This document shows, one piece after another, positions 34,071-61,771 of a stretch of 64,000 nt of DNA. The DNA is from Nissolia schottii. Taxonomy: Eukaryota > Streptophyta > Magnoliopsida > Fabales > Fabaceae. Under the pieces are notes generated by a model. That model did no database searches and had not been told where the DNA came from. It saw only the letters and a program-made list of their open reading frames with translations. The DNA lies in contig QANU01047209.1 of assembly GCA_003254905.1 (NCBI GenBank), forward strand, positions 237,903 through 301,902, written 5' to 3'. Both the position numbers and the translations under genes were made by a program. The number at the start of each line of letters is the position of its first letter. The first letter of the stretch is position 1.

Positions 34071-35436
34071 CATAAAATTAACCTAGTTTTTCATAAAAAT
34101 GAAGTATCCCAATTTGTGACCAAAAAAAAAGGATATAAGGGGTTAATTAATAAATACCAAAAGTCAACAACTTTAACCGCCTGTCTAGGTGACTTGTTTT
34201 TAATGCTGATGTTAGATCTTGCATTCTTGTATTCTAATTGGTTGCAAGCAAAGGAACTGCGATGGGCCTCATAAAAGCGTCTCCCGGTTAAATGGAAGCG
34301 CACCAAGCCTCCCTCTTATACATATTATGAGGTCCACAGTCATATAATGTGATGTGAATATAAACCTCATGATTTATGTAAGAGAAAAAATTTAGTATCT
34401 ATATCATATTTAATGTACAAATAATATTTTTTATATAATTTTTTACAACAATATAGTAGAGGTGTTTAAGATTTAGCGCGTGTTTGACAAAGCAAAGAAA
34501 TTGAGAGAAAAGAAAAGAAACAAAAAGAAATTAAGTGGAAATATATTTTTCACAAGTATGTTTGAGTGGAAGGAAAATAAGAGGAAGAAAAAAGTGAAAG
34601 AAGAAAAAAAAAAATAAGGATGTCAAATGACTATTTGACCCTTATATTATTATAGAAATTTATTCTAGTCATATATAGTAAAGGTAATATTGGAAAGAAG
34701 GACAAAAATCTCATTTTCTTCTATTTTTCACCCACTTTTGAGAGACGTTTTTTTTATTGCAATTACTTTTTGACACCATTCATTATTTCCTCTCATTTTC
34801 ACTCCACATCCAAAAAAAAAGAAGAGAATTTCCTTCCCGCCAATCTCTTTCCTTTTGCTTCCCTTTCATCCATTTTTCACCAAACTAAACATAGTGTTAA
34901 TGGTATTTCATCACAGCTCAAACCTTATTTGTATCGGTCGAGTATCTATGATGTATTTATTATAAGAAAAGAATTCTTTGGTGTTGCGGGACTAAGTTTT
35001 CTGTTATCCATCCTCCTTTATTGGATCTTTCGTACATTAACATTGGGGTTCATTATATTGGCATACAATATTGATGTATGACATATTCAATAGGGCAAAA
35101 CAAGAAAAAGTCATGTCTTTTTATCAATTAAAGATCCCACTTTCCATCTTGAGTTAAATAGTTATGGATAATCAATGTGTTATGTTATTAATTTTGAGAT
35201 TTTTGAGATAATGAAGGTAAAAGCTTTTACTTTTATTATATTAATGTATGGGTGCATAATAATTAAACTTTTGATAACAATAATATGCTTTCGTGTGTAT
35301 TAATTTGTCAAAAAAAGAAAGAAAAAGAAAAAGTAAAAAGGAAAAAAAGAGGGATGAAAGGGAAGGAAAATTGGTGAGAATGAGAAAAATAAAGCAAAAT
35401 GAAAGTTGGGCGGATGAGGAGTAAAGGCCAAGGGTA
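34071..35436. other. Gene-free stretch with a possible foldback MITE
   Basis: GTGTTTGACAAAGCAAAG at about 34485 and, inversely, AACACTATGTTTAGTTTGGTG at about 34890 could be the ends of a MITE of some 410 bases, but the match is weak. The rest is AT-rich. A 103-codon frame (34770-35081) has no recognisable domain and is not called. Confidence 0.35.
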
Positions 35437-35442
35437 GGCCCA
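35437..35442 (+). promoter_or_regulatory. Site II-like GGCCCA element upstream of the p24 gene
   Basis: GGCCCA (reverse TGGGCC) lies about 120 bases before the start codon, a TCP-type site II core common in promoters of housekeeping plant genes. No convincing TATA box is seen nearby. Confidence 0.35.
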
Positions 35443-35549
35443 TTATAGGTAGAAGAAGATGGGATGTAAACTGAGTCAAGCATAAATTAAGCCGTGAAAA
35501 GATGGCCCCGGAGACTTGTTAACATAAATGTAGTTTGTTGGGGGATTCA

Positions 35550-35564
35550 ATGAGAAGAAGATGA
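35550..35564 (+). promoter_or_regulatory. Minimal upstream frame overlapping the p24 start codon (ATGA)
   Basis: ATG AGA AGA AGA TGA encodes only M-R-R-R, and its stop shares bases with the main ATG at 35561 (ATGA). It is 11 bases upstream, so it must be in the mRNA if 35561 is the start used. Confidence 0.6.
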
Positions 35565-36507
35565 GGGTGAGGGTGAGGGTGATGGTGATGGTGATGTGGT
35601 GGTGCATGTTGGTGCCTGGGGGCTTGGGTCTGTCCATGAGCTTAAACGAGGTGGAATGCGTGTCAGAGCAGGTGCATCACGAGGGCGACTCTGTTTCAGG
35701 TAATTTTGTGGTGATGGACCATGACATCTTCTGGAACTCCGACCATCCTGGCATTGATTTCACCGTCACTTCTCCCGGAGGGCAGGTGGTGCATTCTTTG
35801 AAAGGGACCTCTGCTGACAAGTTTGAGTTCCAAGCCTCGCACGTTGGAATATACAAGTTCTGCTTCCACAACCGCCCTTCTTCCTCTTCAACCCCCGACA
35901 CTAGTGTTTCTTTCCACATTCACGTTGGCCACATTCCAAACCACCTTCTTGCTAAAGATGGTCTCTCCCCATCTTAATCTTATTTCTTTATTTACTTTTT
36001 TGTTTCTGTCATCCTTACCCCACTCCACTCCTGTTTGTTTATTTTCACTTTCATTGCGCGCAGAGCATTTGGACCCTGTCAATGTCAAGATTGCTGAGTT
36101 GAGAGAGGCTTTGGAGTCTATTATAACTGAGCAAAAGTACCTCAAAGCGCGGGACGCTAGACATCGATCTAGTAAGTTAGTTATATTTTGAGATCAGTTG
36201 CATGCATACATCGCTATACATCATCTAATTAATCTACTCTAGAGAATAACTAACCTGATCACTATATCTTATTTTAATTCATGCTGCTGAATCGTCAATT
36301 TAATATTATATATCTAAAAATTCGTTTGATGTGTATTAATTAATTACTACCTTTTGCAACTGCGTGCATGCAGCAAATGAAAGCACCAGAAAACGTGTTG
36401 TCTTCTACACAATATTAGAGTATGTCTTATTCGCTGCTACAAGTTTATTGCAAGTTGTATACATTCGTCGCCTCCTCAGCAAATCATTTGCTTACAACCG
36501 AGTGTAG
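35561..36507 (+). CDS. p24 family cargo receptor, beta subfamily (probably p24-beta3)
   Basis: Three exons, 35561-35960, 36064-36171 and 36374-36507, give 213 aa with agreeing phases; the first donor is a weak G|GTCTCT. p24 proteins cycle between ER and Golgi in COPII/COPI vesicles as receptors for GPI-anchored proteins and as coat-binding factors. Visible parts: a hydrophobic signal peptide (residues 1-25, odd in being built from RVRVRV and MVMVM repeats); a lumenal GOLD domain with the two disulfide cysteines C33 and C101 (FVVMDHDIFWNSDHPGIDFT, YKFCFHN); a coiled-coil stretch about 138-165 (VNVKIAELREALESI); one membrane span about 179-200; and a short cytosolic tail RRLLSKSFAYNRV. The tail and the neighbour HSFA6b favour beta3 over beta2, which is an inference. 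The repeats GAGGGT/GATGGT encode the signal peptide. Confidence 0.93.
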
Positions 36508-36667
36508 CTTGAAATTATATTTTCAGTCTTTTGTCTCCCTATTTTCCTATTTTTTTTTTTTTTTTTGTTTATATTTACTTTCTCTGTTTCAGTTTTCTGG
36601 CCAAGTAGCATAATTCAATCAAACATTAATTAATTAATACATTCATTCATAACACCATTTATTTTTG

Positions 36668-36670
<3 letters not shown>

Positions 36671-36720
<50 letters not shown>
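36671..36720. repeat. (AT)25 microsatellite
   Basis: A perfect 50-base AT run about 160 bases after the p24 stop codon. Confidence 0.98.
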
Positions 36721-36723
<3 letters not shown>

Positions 36724-37613
36724 TAATTTGCATACCCAGATTGTGCAGAATAGTATAACTACTTAGTTGGAATTGCACGTACGTACCCCACGAGTTTCTC
36801 GTGCTTTGATTTTAATTAAGGACGTACCGATCGACCCCTCTATCATATGGCCATTTCCTGCATTAGGCCATATACCCTTTGCCCCTGTCCTCTTTACACA
36901 AATAAATACGAAGTTGAATCAATGTGTTGGTATAGCTGTTCGTTACTCCTCCTTTCAAGAGAGTATTGAGCCATGCATGTTTGAATAAAAGTATCGAAAA
37001 TAATGCAGATAAAATTACTACTTTTAGATTACATTTAATCAAATTTACAAGGTGGTTAAACTGAAAAATTATCACAATGCAATAGATGTGATTTATGGAT
37101 ATGGATTTTCTGAGGCGAGAATTTTAGTAAAGTGAAGAATTTTCACATTTTCATTAATAAAATAATAAGTATCACCCATTTTTTACTTTATTAATTTAAG
37201 AGTTCAACTTTACTATCTCTACAAAATCGTCGCTTTTAAGGATCAATGTCTGTGATTTAGCATATTAATGTACTCTGTGATCTTCATTGTTAGATTGAAA
37301 CACCACACTTCTCACTTCTCAAGTAGTATTATAGACAACCTGAATAATGTACTGTTGTGTTGCAGATACATGGACTTTTATGGTATGTTTGATTGAAGGT
37401 ATAAATAAATAGGAGAGAAAATTTCAGAACGTGCGTGATGCATGGCTTTGGCATAAAGGAATGCAAATGCTCGTCGACAACTTGAATATTTTGATTAGAA
37501 CAAATTCCAAATTAATTCCAAAACCTTGCAAAAATTATTGGAAATCATATTAATCAAACAAAATAAATAAGCAATTATAAAATTTGATGAATTTAATAAG
37601 CAATTATAAATAA
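36721..37613. other. Gene-free stretch after the p24 gene
   Basis: AT-rich DNA without gene, RNA or clear repeat. The 36767-36988 frame (73 codons) is not supported by any recognised motif. Confidence 0.35.
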
Positions 37614-37905
37614 TGTGAGCAGGGTCAGCAAGCAGCAACAAAAGGAGTGCAGGCGCGGCTGAGAAGAAAATGGCGCGAAAAACAGTTATGCTGTTATGGT
37701 TGCTGTATAGTTGCTGCTTTGTAGCTGTAGTTGTTATTTAATTCAGTTGCATTTCAGTTGCATTGTAAATGTGTATTTAATGCAAATTTACTTGTAATTT
37801 CATTTGAATTTCTAACCGACACTGCTTGTATATATTTGCAGCTTGGCTGCATTGCTCAATAAGAAATTCTAATTCAACCATTCACATTGTTCTTAGGCTC
37901 ATCAT
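37614..37905 (+). mobile_element. Possible LTR fragment of a Ty1-Copia type element
   Basis: TTGCAGCTTGGCTGCATTGCTCAATAAGAAATTC (split here: GCATTGCTCAATAAGAAATT) followed by CAACCATTCACATTGTTC resembles the polyadenylation end of plant Copia LTRs. Upstream TTGCATTTCAGTTGCATTG repeats also fit LTR DNA. No ends, target duplication, primer site or coding part can be shown, so this is a fossil fragment at best. Confidence 0.3.
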
Positions 37906-38241
37906 TTTCTCTNGGAGAGAGATTAAATAGTGCGAAGGTTGTGAAGACGAAGCACAAGTAAGCTCGCTCTGCTCCCAGCGCTCTGCATTGGCGAGAATAA
38001 GCTCAATGAGCAGCTCCCACACACAATTTAGCAGACTCTGAATTGCTTGAAGAAATAACCAAGCCACTTGGCAATCAGCCTCGCAGTGAAGCTTCCTTCC
38101 TAAACAATACATACATATGTGATGAAATGCCAATGATCCATAGTAGTCCAATCTTCTCATTACACGACAAACACCACACCCGGAGTTCCTCCCACCAAGC
38201 CCTTCCTCCTTGAGCAGTCTCAATTTTGTGAACAATTTCAT
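37882..38241 (-). other. Unassigned 119-codon cysteine-rich reading frame
   Basis: An open frame on the minus strand contains CGVCRVMRRLDYYGSLAFHH and ICMYCLGRKLHCEADC, with CxxC, CxxC and CxxxC spacing and two adjacent histidines, then a hydrophobic stretch (AWLFLQAIQSLLNCVWELLI). The composition is richer in GC than the flanks. I do not recognise the family. The frame crosses one N (37913) near its 3' end and overlaps the LTR-like segment, so it may be an exon fragment inside repeat DNA rather than a gene. Confidence 0.25.
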
Positions 38242-39299
38242 TAACTCCCAAAATAAATTTTAGTCCCTCAGAAACTCGATGTCACGTTAATTTAGTTCCT
38301 CAATTAAGTAGTAGTGTAAAGTTTAGTGTGAAAAGAATAATCTCTTATTATTATTATTACTACAAAGAATAGAGATCATGTCTATTGTGTCCATTATAAT
38401 TTAACTTATTAAGAATTATTTCTAGACAATTTTACGTACAAACTTATCTGAGAGAATGACATACCACGTTGCTTCAATAAGAGGATTGGACGTGGAGGAT
38501 TTTTGGGCGTTGATGATCCCAAGTAAATGTGTGTGAAAAATGAAAATAAAATAAAATAAACATTGATATAAATTTGCACAACATATGAAGGCTATACACA
38601 AGTATTTTTAAAAGTTTGTTTCGATAAAGATGTCAGATTAGACTACTTTAAATATATCTTAACCACTAAATTAATGCCACTTTTGTGTATTTTATTCATA
38701 GTAATTTATTAATATAAATTTAATAATTTTATTGCTTTAGTAAAAAATAATACTCTTCTCTCTCTCATATTAAATTAAAAAATAAATACTCTATAGTTAA
38801 TTTTTTTCCTTTAGTTAAAAAATAATATTCTATAATAAATAGGTCATGGTAAATAGGCCATAGTAAATAGACCATGATATTGACCACAGATTTTTGAATA
38901 AAAAAATAAAACAAATAAACTAATCTGTCAGACTCTAAGTCAGACCAAGCCTCTAGGTAAAAAAAAGCCTTTAATAATCAATAAGTCAAACACAGACCAA
39001 AAATTAATGACATAGACTCTCTCTATTAAAGGTTTGGTTGGACCTATTCCCATCCCTACTTCTACCATAAGAGGAAATGATTTTATCCACTGCACCTGTC
39101 ATCTAACATTCCATTTTGTGGATCCTAGTATTGTATACCATTCTCAAATTTGTTTCAGTGGAAGATAATAAATGCAGGGATAAAATCAATTTTTTCGTGG
39201 TGGATGTAAGAAAGAAGCCAATTTCCATTTTGATTTTTCCTGCTTTTTAGGGCTCTCAACCAACAAAACAAAACATTTACCACAATAAATAAATATATA
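38242..39299. other. Gene-free stretch
   Basis: AT-rich DNA. Phrases around 38820-39040 (GGTCATGGTAAATAGGCCAT; TCAGACTCTAAGTCAGACCA) look like the inside of an old TIR element, but no ends were found. Confidence 0.35.
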
Positions 39300-40265
39300 C
39301 TAGTCAGAGGGGGCTCGTGCCATGCACGGGTGAACATGAATTAGATAAATTACTAAGATAATAGAAAATAAATATTCAATGTAGTAAGTATATTTGAGGT
39401 TTAGCGATAAAATGGTAAAGATAAGTTATATGGTCTGAGCATGTTTAAAAAATTAAATTCAATTATTATTCATAATAATTGGGTAATTGCAAAACTCAAG
39501 GTACTAGAGTTTAACTCGCAACTCAAAAGTTCTAACCTGTTATTTTACATGTTAGAAGATTAAATTAATATTTTGGACATACATTTGAATCAAATATTCA
39601 ATAAAATTTAGGGTTTTAAAATTTACAATACAACAACTAATCATTAATTTTCTCATTATGTGAGGTCGGTTACATTGATCAAACGACGCCATAATGTTTT
39701 GTCTTAGACCATGTTGCATTTAAATTATTAAGTTTCAAATCTCTTCTAACAGTTTTCTTTATAATTTTTTCTTGGTCTTCCTTTACTTCTAACTAATAAG
39801 TTACCCGTCATCTGATTTACTCTTCTTATTGGGGCTTCTACATGTATTTTCCTCACATGTCCAAATCATCGATTCTACCATATTTTTCACAATAGGTAGT
39901 ACCCAAACTTTCTCTCTAATTTATATATTTGTAATCCTATCATGCCTAGTGTGCCCACTCATCCAACGCAACATCCTCATTTTAACATGAATTTTATTTT
40001 GATGCTAGTTTTTACTACACAACACTCAATTCCATTTTCGTAAAATTTATAACATTCAATAAAATTTTAAAAAATCAATAATTTTATTATTCGTAATAAT
40101 TGGGTCGTTACTAAATCATGTGAGTGTACTTGGAGATATAATTTTTTCATTTGAATTAAATTTTAACATGAAAAATATAGGGAGCACATGGAATATAATA
40201 ATTCAAAAAATTGTGTGGGTGACACATGTAAATGAGACTCAACACTTTTAGTAGGAGTAATGACA
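39300..40265 (-). mobile_element. Helitron-like element (3' end clear, 5' end tentative)
   Basis: On the minus strand the DNA ends CCCGTGCATGGCACGAGCCC then CCTCTGACTAG|T. That is a short hairpin (CGTGC-atg-GCACG) followed some 15 bases later by CTAG and a T, the plant Helitron 3' signature. A possible TC start lies at about 40255-40265 (minus TCATTACTCCTACTAAAAGT), but the preceding base is not the expected A. No Rep/helicase is present, so it is non-autonomous. A LINE fragment lies inside. Confidence 0.45.
39620..39985 (-). mobile_element. 3' fragment of an RTE-type LINE
   Basis: Minus-strand pieces read LRWMSGHTRHDRI (about 39983-39930), IREKVWVLPIVKNMVES, then lysine/arginine-rich text, and end in CCGACCTCACATAATGAG followed by a TTGTTGTA-type tail (39668-39626). 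This is the C-terminal end of the LINE reverse transcriptase protein (intact members read LRWMCGHTRKDKIRNE...IREKVGVAPI) and the CCGACCCCACTTAGTGGGA 3' end of plant RTE LINEs. It is truncated at 5' and broken by several stops. Confidence 0.7.
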
Positions 40266-40443
40266 TAGAGAGAGAGAGAGAGAGAAATCAAACCACTAAA
40301 ATTAGTTTAATGGTGAGTGGTTTGAGTATAAGGGTGAAAATGGACATAGCCGAACTACGTTTCGACTTAAATAAGTTTGACTTACTTTTAAATTACTTGG
40401 TCTGAGCCTGAGCCTATTACTCATGATAGACTTTTTTTTAAGG

Positions 40444-43374
40444 TTCGATGTAACATCCCGCTTTCTCCTTAGTGAAAACATCGCTAGATAAATGCCTAGA
40501 AATTTCTAGTGAAGGATAAACCATTAGAAATATGACCTTTTAGATTAAAATGTCTGTAGAAATAATTCTGTACGTTTTTTCAAAATTCTGCAGACACTAG
40601 AATAAACCATTTTTGCCGTCTGAACACAATCGCGTGTCTAAAGTATACGTAAAATGTACGACTACAGTTGAGAATTTATAAATACCTAAGTGACCCTAGA
40701 ATATTACTTAGAAAAAATTAGGGGATCACAAGTATGTGATCAGAATATTTTTAGAACAGCCATACGCGTAGTACCGGGACCGAAAACGCCAAAAACCTGA
40801 TCAAAAAGTGATCTGCCGGAGCCGTAAAAATTTTGGCCACAAAATCAGCCAAGAAACAACAAAAGGAACGGCCACGAAGCAGCCCACATAGCCAAGTCAA
40901 TCTTCAAACCAAATGAGTCATGAAAATGACATTTGGAATAAGGACAAAATAAGGGCATTTTGGGAATTTTGCCCCAAGGGCAAAATTGTAAAGCAAATTT
41001 CGTGCAAGAGGCCTATAAATACCCCTCAAATCAGAAATTTTGGGCAGAAATTGGAAATCCTAGCCAAAGCTCTGTCCGATTACACAATCGACTGTTATTT
41101 AGTCAAAACAGAGACCCAGACGCTTCTTGTACACAACCTAGTTCCTGTCCTTCAGAAATCCCCTAACCTAAGCCCACAAAGAACCCTCAAAATCCTAGGA
41201 GAAAGTTTGAGGGAACTCAGCCCAAGAGGAGTTAGAAAGCATCATCGCAAGTTAGAAGCCGTAGGAAACGTCGATATTGGGAAAAAGTGGGTAAACCGTT
41301 CTAACCACTGTCTATGTGGTTTCATGATTAGATATATATGTGGTTAGGATTCTTTTTATGTGACTTTGATGTATATATATATATGTTGATGATTGTCTGG
41401 ATCTGTTGGTACTGTCTGTGATTCTGTCAGAATTTAGGAACGCCTAAGACGGAAATAGGCATAAGACATGATTTTAAAGGGAACTGTATGCTGAGATTTT
41501 TATCATGAAAAACTAATGTTATTTTTGGATTCTACACGAAATTTTGAGTGGGGATGTCAAGTTTTATGATTTTTGGAGTCCCCAATGAATTTCTCAGCAA
41601 ACAGGCAGAAAACGGGATTTTTATGAAAAAGGGCAAAACGGGAAATTCATGGCTTGGGACTGAAAAACTGGGTTGATTTTCAGAAAATATGGGTTTAGAA
41701 CTATCAAAAACCTTAAGGGCAAGTCTTGAGTCCATCGGGTTTTTGAGAACTAAAATTCCCAAGAAAATAGGGCTTTTACGGGGGCAAAACGGAAATTTTA
41801 GAAAAAGGGGTAAAATGGTAATTTCGTGATTGTGGGTTCAAAATCTGAATTTTTAAGTGTGAAAAATGATCTTAGGACTATCATAAACCTTTGGGTAAGG
41901 TATTGGACCTCTCTGGTTTATGATTGCTATTTTCTGACAGAAACCAGACTTCTGTTTTGCTAATTGCTAGATTTATGTTTATTATGTTCAAGAAATGGTT
42001 AGTATGAGATTATGTTTCTTATATGTGATGAATTTGATGTTATGAGATTGGTGAAGTTAGTGACAGTGCATGATTGATATCTATGAGTTATGTGAAGTTA
42101 TAAATGGTGAATTCTTTGCGAAACTGCAATTGCTTATGTTTGATTGTGGAACTTATGGTTGCTTTGTGATTATGGAAATAGTGGTTGGGAATATATGTGA
42201 CTTGTGGTTGAAAATGATATGGATTGAATGATATATGTGTGGTTGCTATATTGGATGTTGAATTGTGGACGGCAGTCCTAGGGTGTAGATGGCAATCCGA
42301 GTGGACGGCAGTCCTAGGGTGTGGATGGCATTCCGTGTGGACGGCGGTCCTAGGGTGTAGGTGACATTCCGTGCGGACGGCAGTCCTAGGGTGCATAATG
42401 CATCACGGGTGGACGGTTCCAGGGTGCCTAATACATCACGGGTGGACGGTCCTAGGGGTGTGCATTGCATCACGGGTGGACGGTTCTAGGGTGCGCATTG
42501 CATCACGGGTGGACGGTCCTAGGATGTGCATTGCATCGCGGGTGGACGGTCCTAGGATGTGCGTTGCATCACGTGTGGACGGTCCCATGATATGAGTGAT
42601 GAATGATGAATGTTGATTGAGAATTTATGATGAATGATGAATGTTGATTGAGAATTTATTCCCTAGGAGCTAAGGTAGAAAACAGATGACGTAGTAACGA
42701 AAAGATTAGACTCCCTCAAACACTTAGTAAGATAGGTAGCTGCTCAGGATTAGGTTGGAAATTAATAACTGGTAGGGACGTAGTATAACTGTGACACCTA
42801 GAGACCCCTGAGTGGCGGAATCATAAATGAGACTAAAAATGAGTTACAATGACCAAGGTTTCCCACTGAGAACGTAGAGTTCTCATACCCGCTCCTTTAT
42901 GGTTCTAGGTGAGCAAGGCAAGACTTCAGCTTGATGTATGCAACGAAGGCCTTGAAGACGATGAATCAAGGAATAGAATAACAAGAACTAGGCTAAGGAT
43001 GTTACAATCCATGTATTGTACTTTTATGGGAAATTATGTGTATGTATTATTTAAGATAATATCTATGTAAATGTTGGTGATGATATGCTATGGACCACTT
43101 GTTTGCTTATTGTTTGATGTTGTTATATTGGAGCAATTATTCGTGTAGTATAAAGTTTTAACGCTTGCATTATAAATTCTATCTGACGCGAGGCTCATAT
43201 TTTATAATACACGTATAGAACGAAAAAGTTTCAAAACGGTCCATATTTTCAAGTAAGAAATATTTTCAAGTGTAAAACTAGGGGCTAAAAGTAACCCCAA
43301 CCAAAGCAGATAACAACCTAGTAAGCATTGTTTGCGACGTACGCGTAAACAGTTAGCTAGGGTGTTTCATTCGA
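40444..43374 (+). mobile_element. Solo LTR of a long-LTR Ty3-Gypsy element
   Basis: A fossil LTR of 2921 bases, 40449-43369, begins TGTAACATCCCGC and ends GGGTGTTTCA (TG...CA). It is flanked by perfect 5-bp duplications TTCGA (40444-40448 and 43370-43374). No internal region or second LTR is present. The LTR length and the TGTAACATCCC start are like Del/Tekay chromoviruses; the family is an inference. The intact duplication suggests it is not very old. Its middle contains a tandem repeat (42265-42596). Reading frames inside it (for example 40913-41347) are LTR sequence, not genes. Confidence 0.8.
42265..42596 (+). repeat. Minisatellite inside the solo LTR (nine-plus units of 33-36 bp)
   Basis: The unit opens GTGGACGG(CA)GTCCTAGGGT and closes CATTCCGT or CATCACGG. 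The first four units are 36 bases long and the next five are 33-34, so the array has two sub-blocks that expanded separately. The last unit is partial. Confidence 0.9.
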
Positions 43375-44191
43375 CCTAACATTTTTAAAAGTCCAGCCTA
43401 GTCTAAAAGTATGCTTACAAGCCTACTTAAAACAAAGAAAAGTAAAAAGGTATGAAAAAAGATGAAGATAAATTATACCAATAATTAAGAAAAAATACTA
43501 TTCTATAAAGATTGACGTGATGTAACAAGAGAAAATAAATTAATGGGTATTATGCAACAAACGAAAAGATGAAATGCTAAGTGCCTAAGTTTGAGACAAA
43601 GATAAATCAATGAAAAGTCAAAGAATAATGTTTGACTATGTTTTTAAGGGAATAAGATAAATGAAAACTAAGAAGATTTTGAATATGATAAGAATAGAAA
43701 AAAAAATTATATTTTTGTAAACAGGCTAGCTTATATATTGAGCCTAATAAGCTTTTTTTTTTTTTATAACTCGTGTCCTAACTTATTTAATTAAAAATGT
43801 TTTTTTGGTAAAACTTTGATCTAACTTTTTTATTAAATAGATTATGCCAAATTAAATATTAAATCTCCTTACGAGTGGCCTAGTCTTTTCTGTTAAGAAT
43901 AAATCTACAAGATCAAATCAAGAATAAAATTTTCTATCTCTATTGGCATTATGCATAAGGAGAGAGAGAGAGAGTGAAATCGGATTAACACATATATTTT
44001 GAAAAAGAAACGAAACAAAATAGAAGGAAAAAATAGTAAATAAATAAAAATAAAAATTAAAGAAAGGGGCACAGGAAGATCCGCAAGGCACATAAAACAA
44101 CAAGAGGCGCGAATTTGATCTTGAGGCCGTTGTTGTATTGATGCAGTTACATATGATATGAGAGGTGTGTGGTTTGCATGATTTGAATATA
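43375..44191. other. Upstream flank of the BEACH gene
   Basis: AT-rich, with a (GA)n run at 43960-43974. No TATA box stands out; the GC content rises from about 44060, where the leader probably begins. Confidence 0.35.
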
Positions 44192-44235
44192 ATGGGGTGC
44201 ATGGATCTGGGTGGCTGAATGGTGAACGGAAAACG

Positions 44236-44239
<4 letters not shown>
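44192..44239 (+). promoter_or_regulatory. Two short upstream frames before the BEACH start, the second with ATGA overlap
   Basis: The frame 44192-44218 has 8 codons (MGCMDLGG). The frame 44219-44239 has 6 codons (MVNGKR), and its TGA at 44237-44239 shares two bases with the main ATG at 44236. The second is 17 bases upstream and therefore almost surely in the mRNA. Confidence 0.6.

Positions 44240-61771
<17,532 letters not shown>

Noticed and set aside
34770-35081. 103-codon frame with a hydrophobic end
   Set aside because: Overlaps a probable MITE end and has no family resemblance that I can name.
40913-41347. 144-codon frame
   Set aside because: Lies wholly within the solo LTR, between its defined ends, and has no recognisable domain.
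42265-42596. CRISPR-like array
   Set aside because: The units are contiguous variants of one repeat with no unique spacers, inside a plant LTR; it is a minisatellite.
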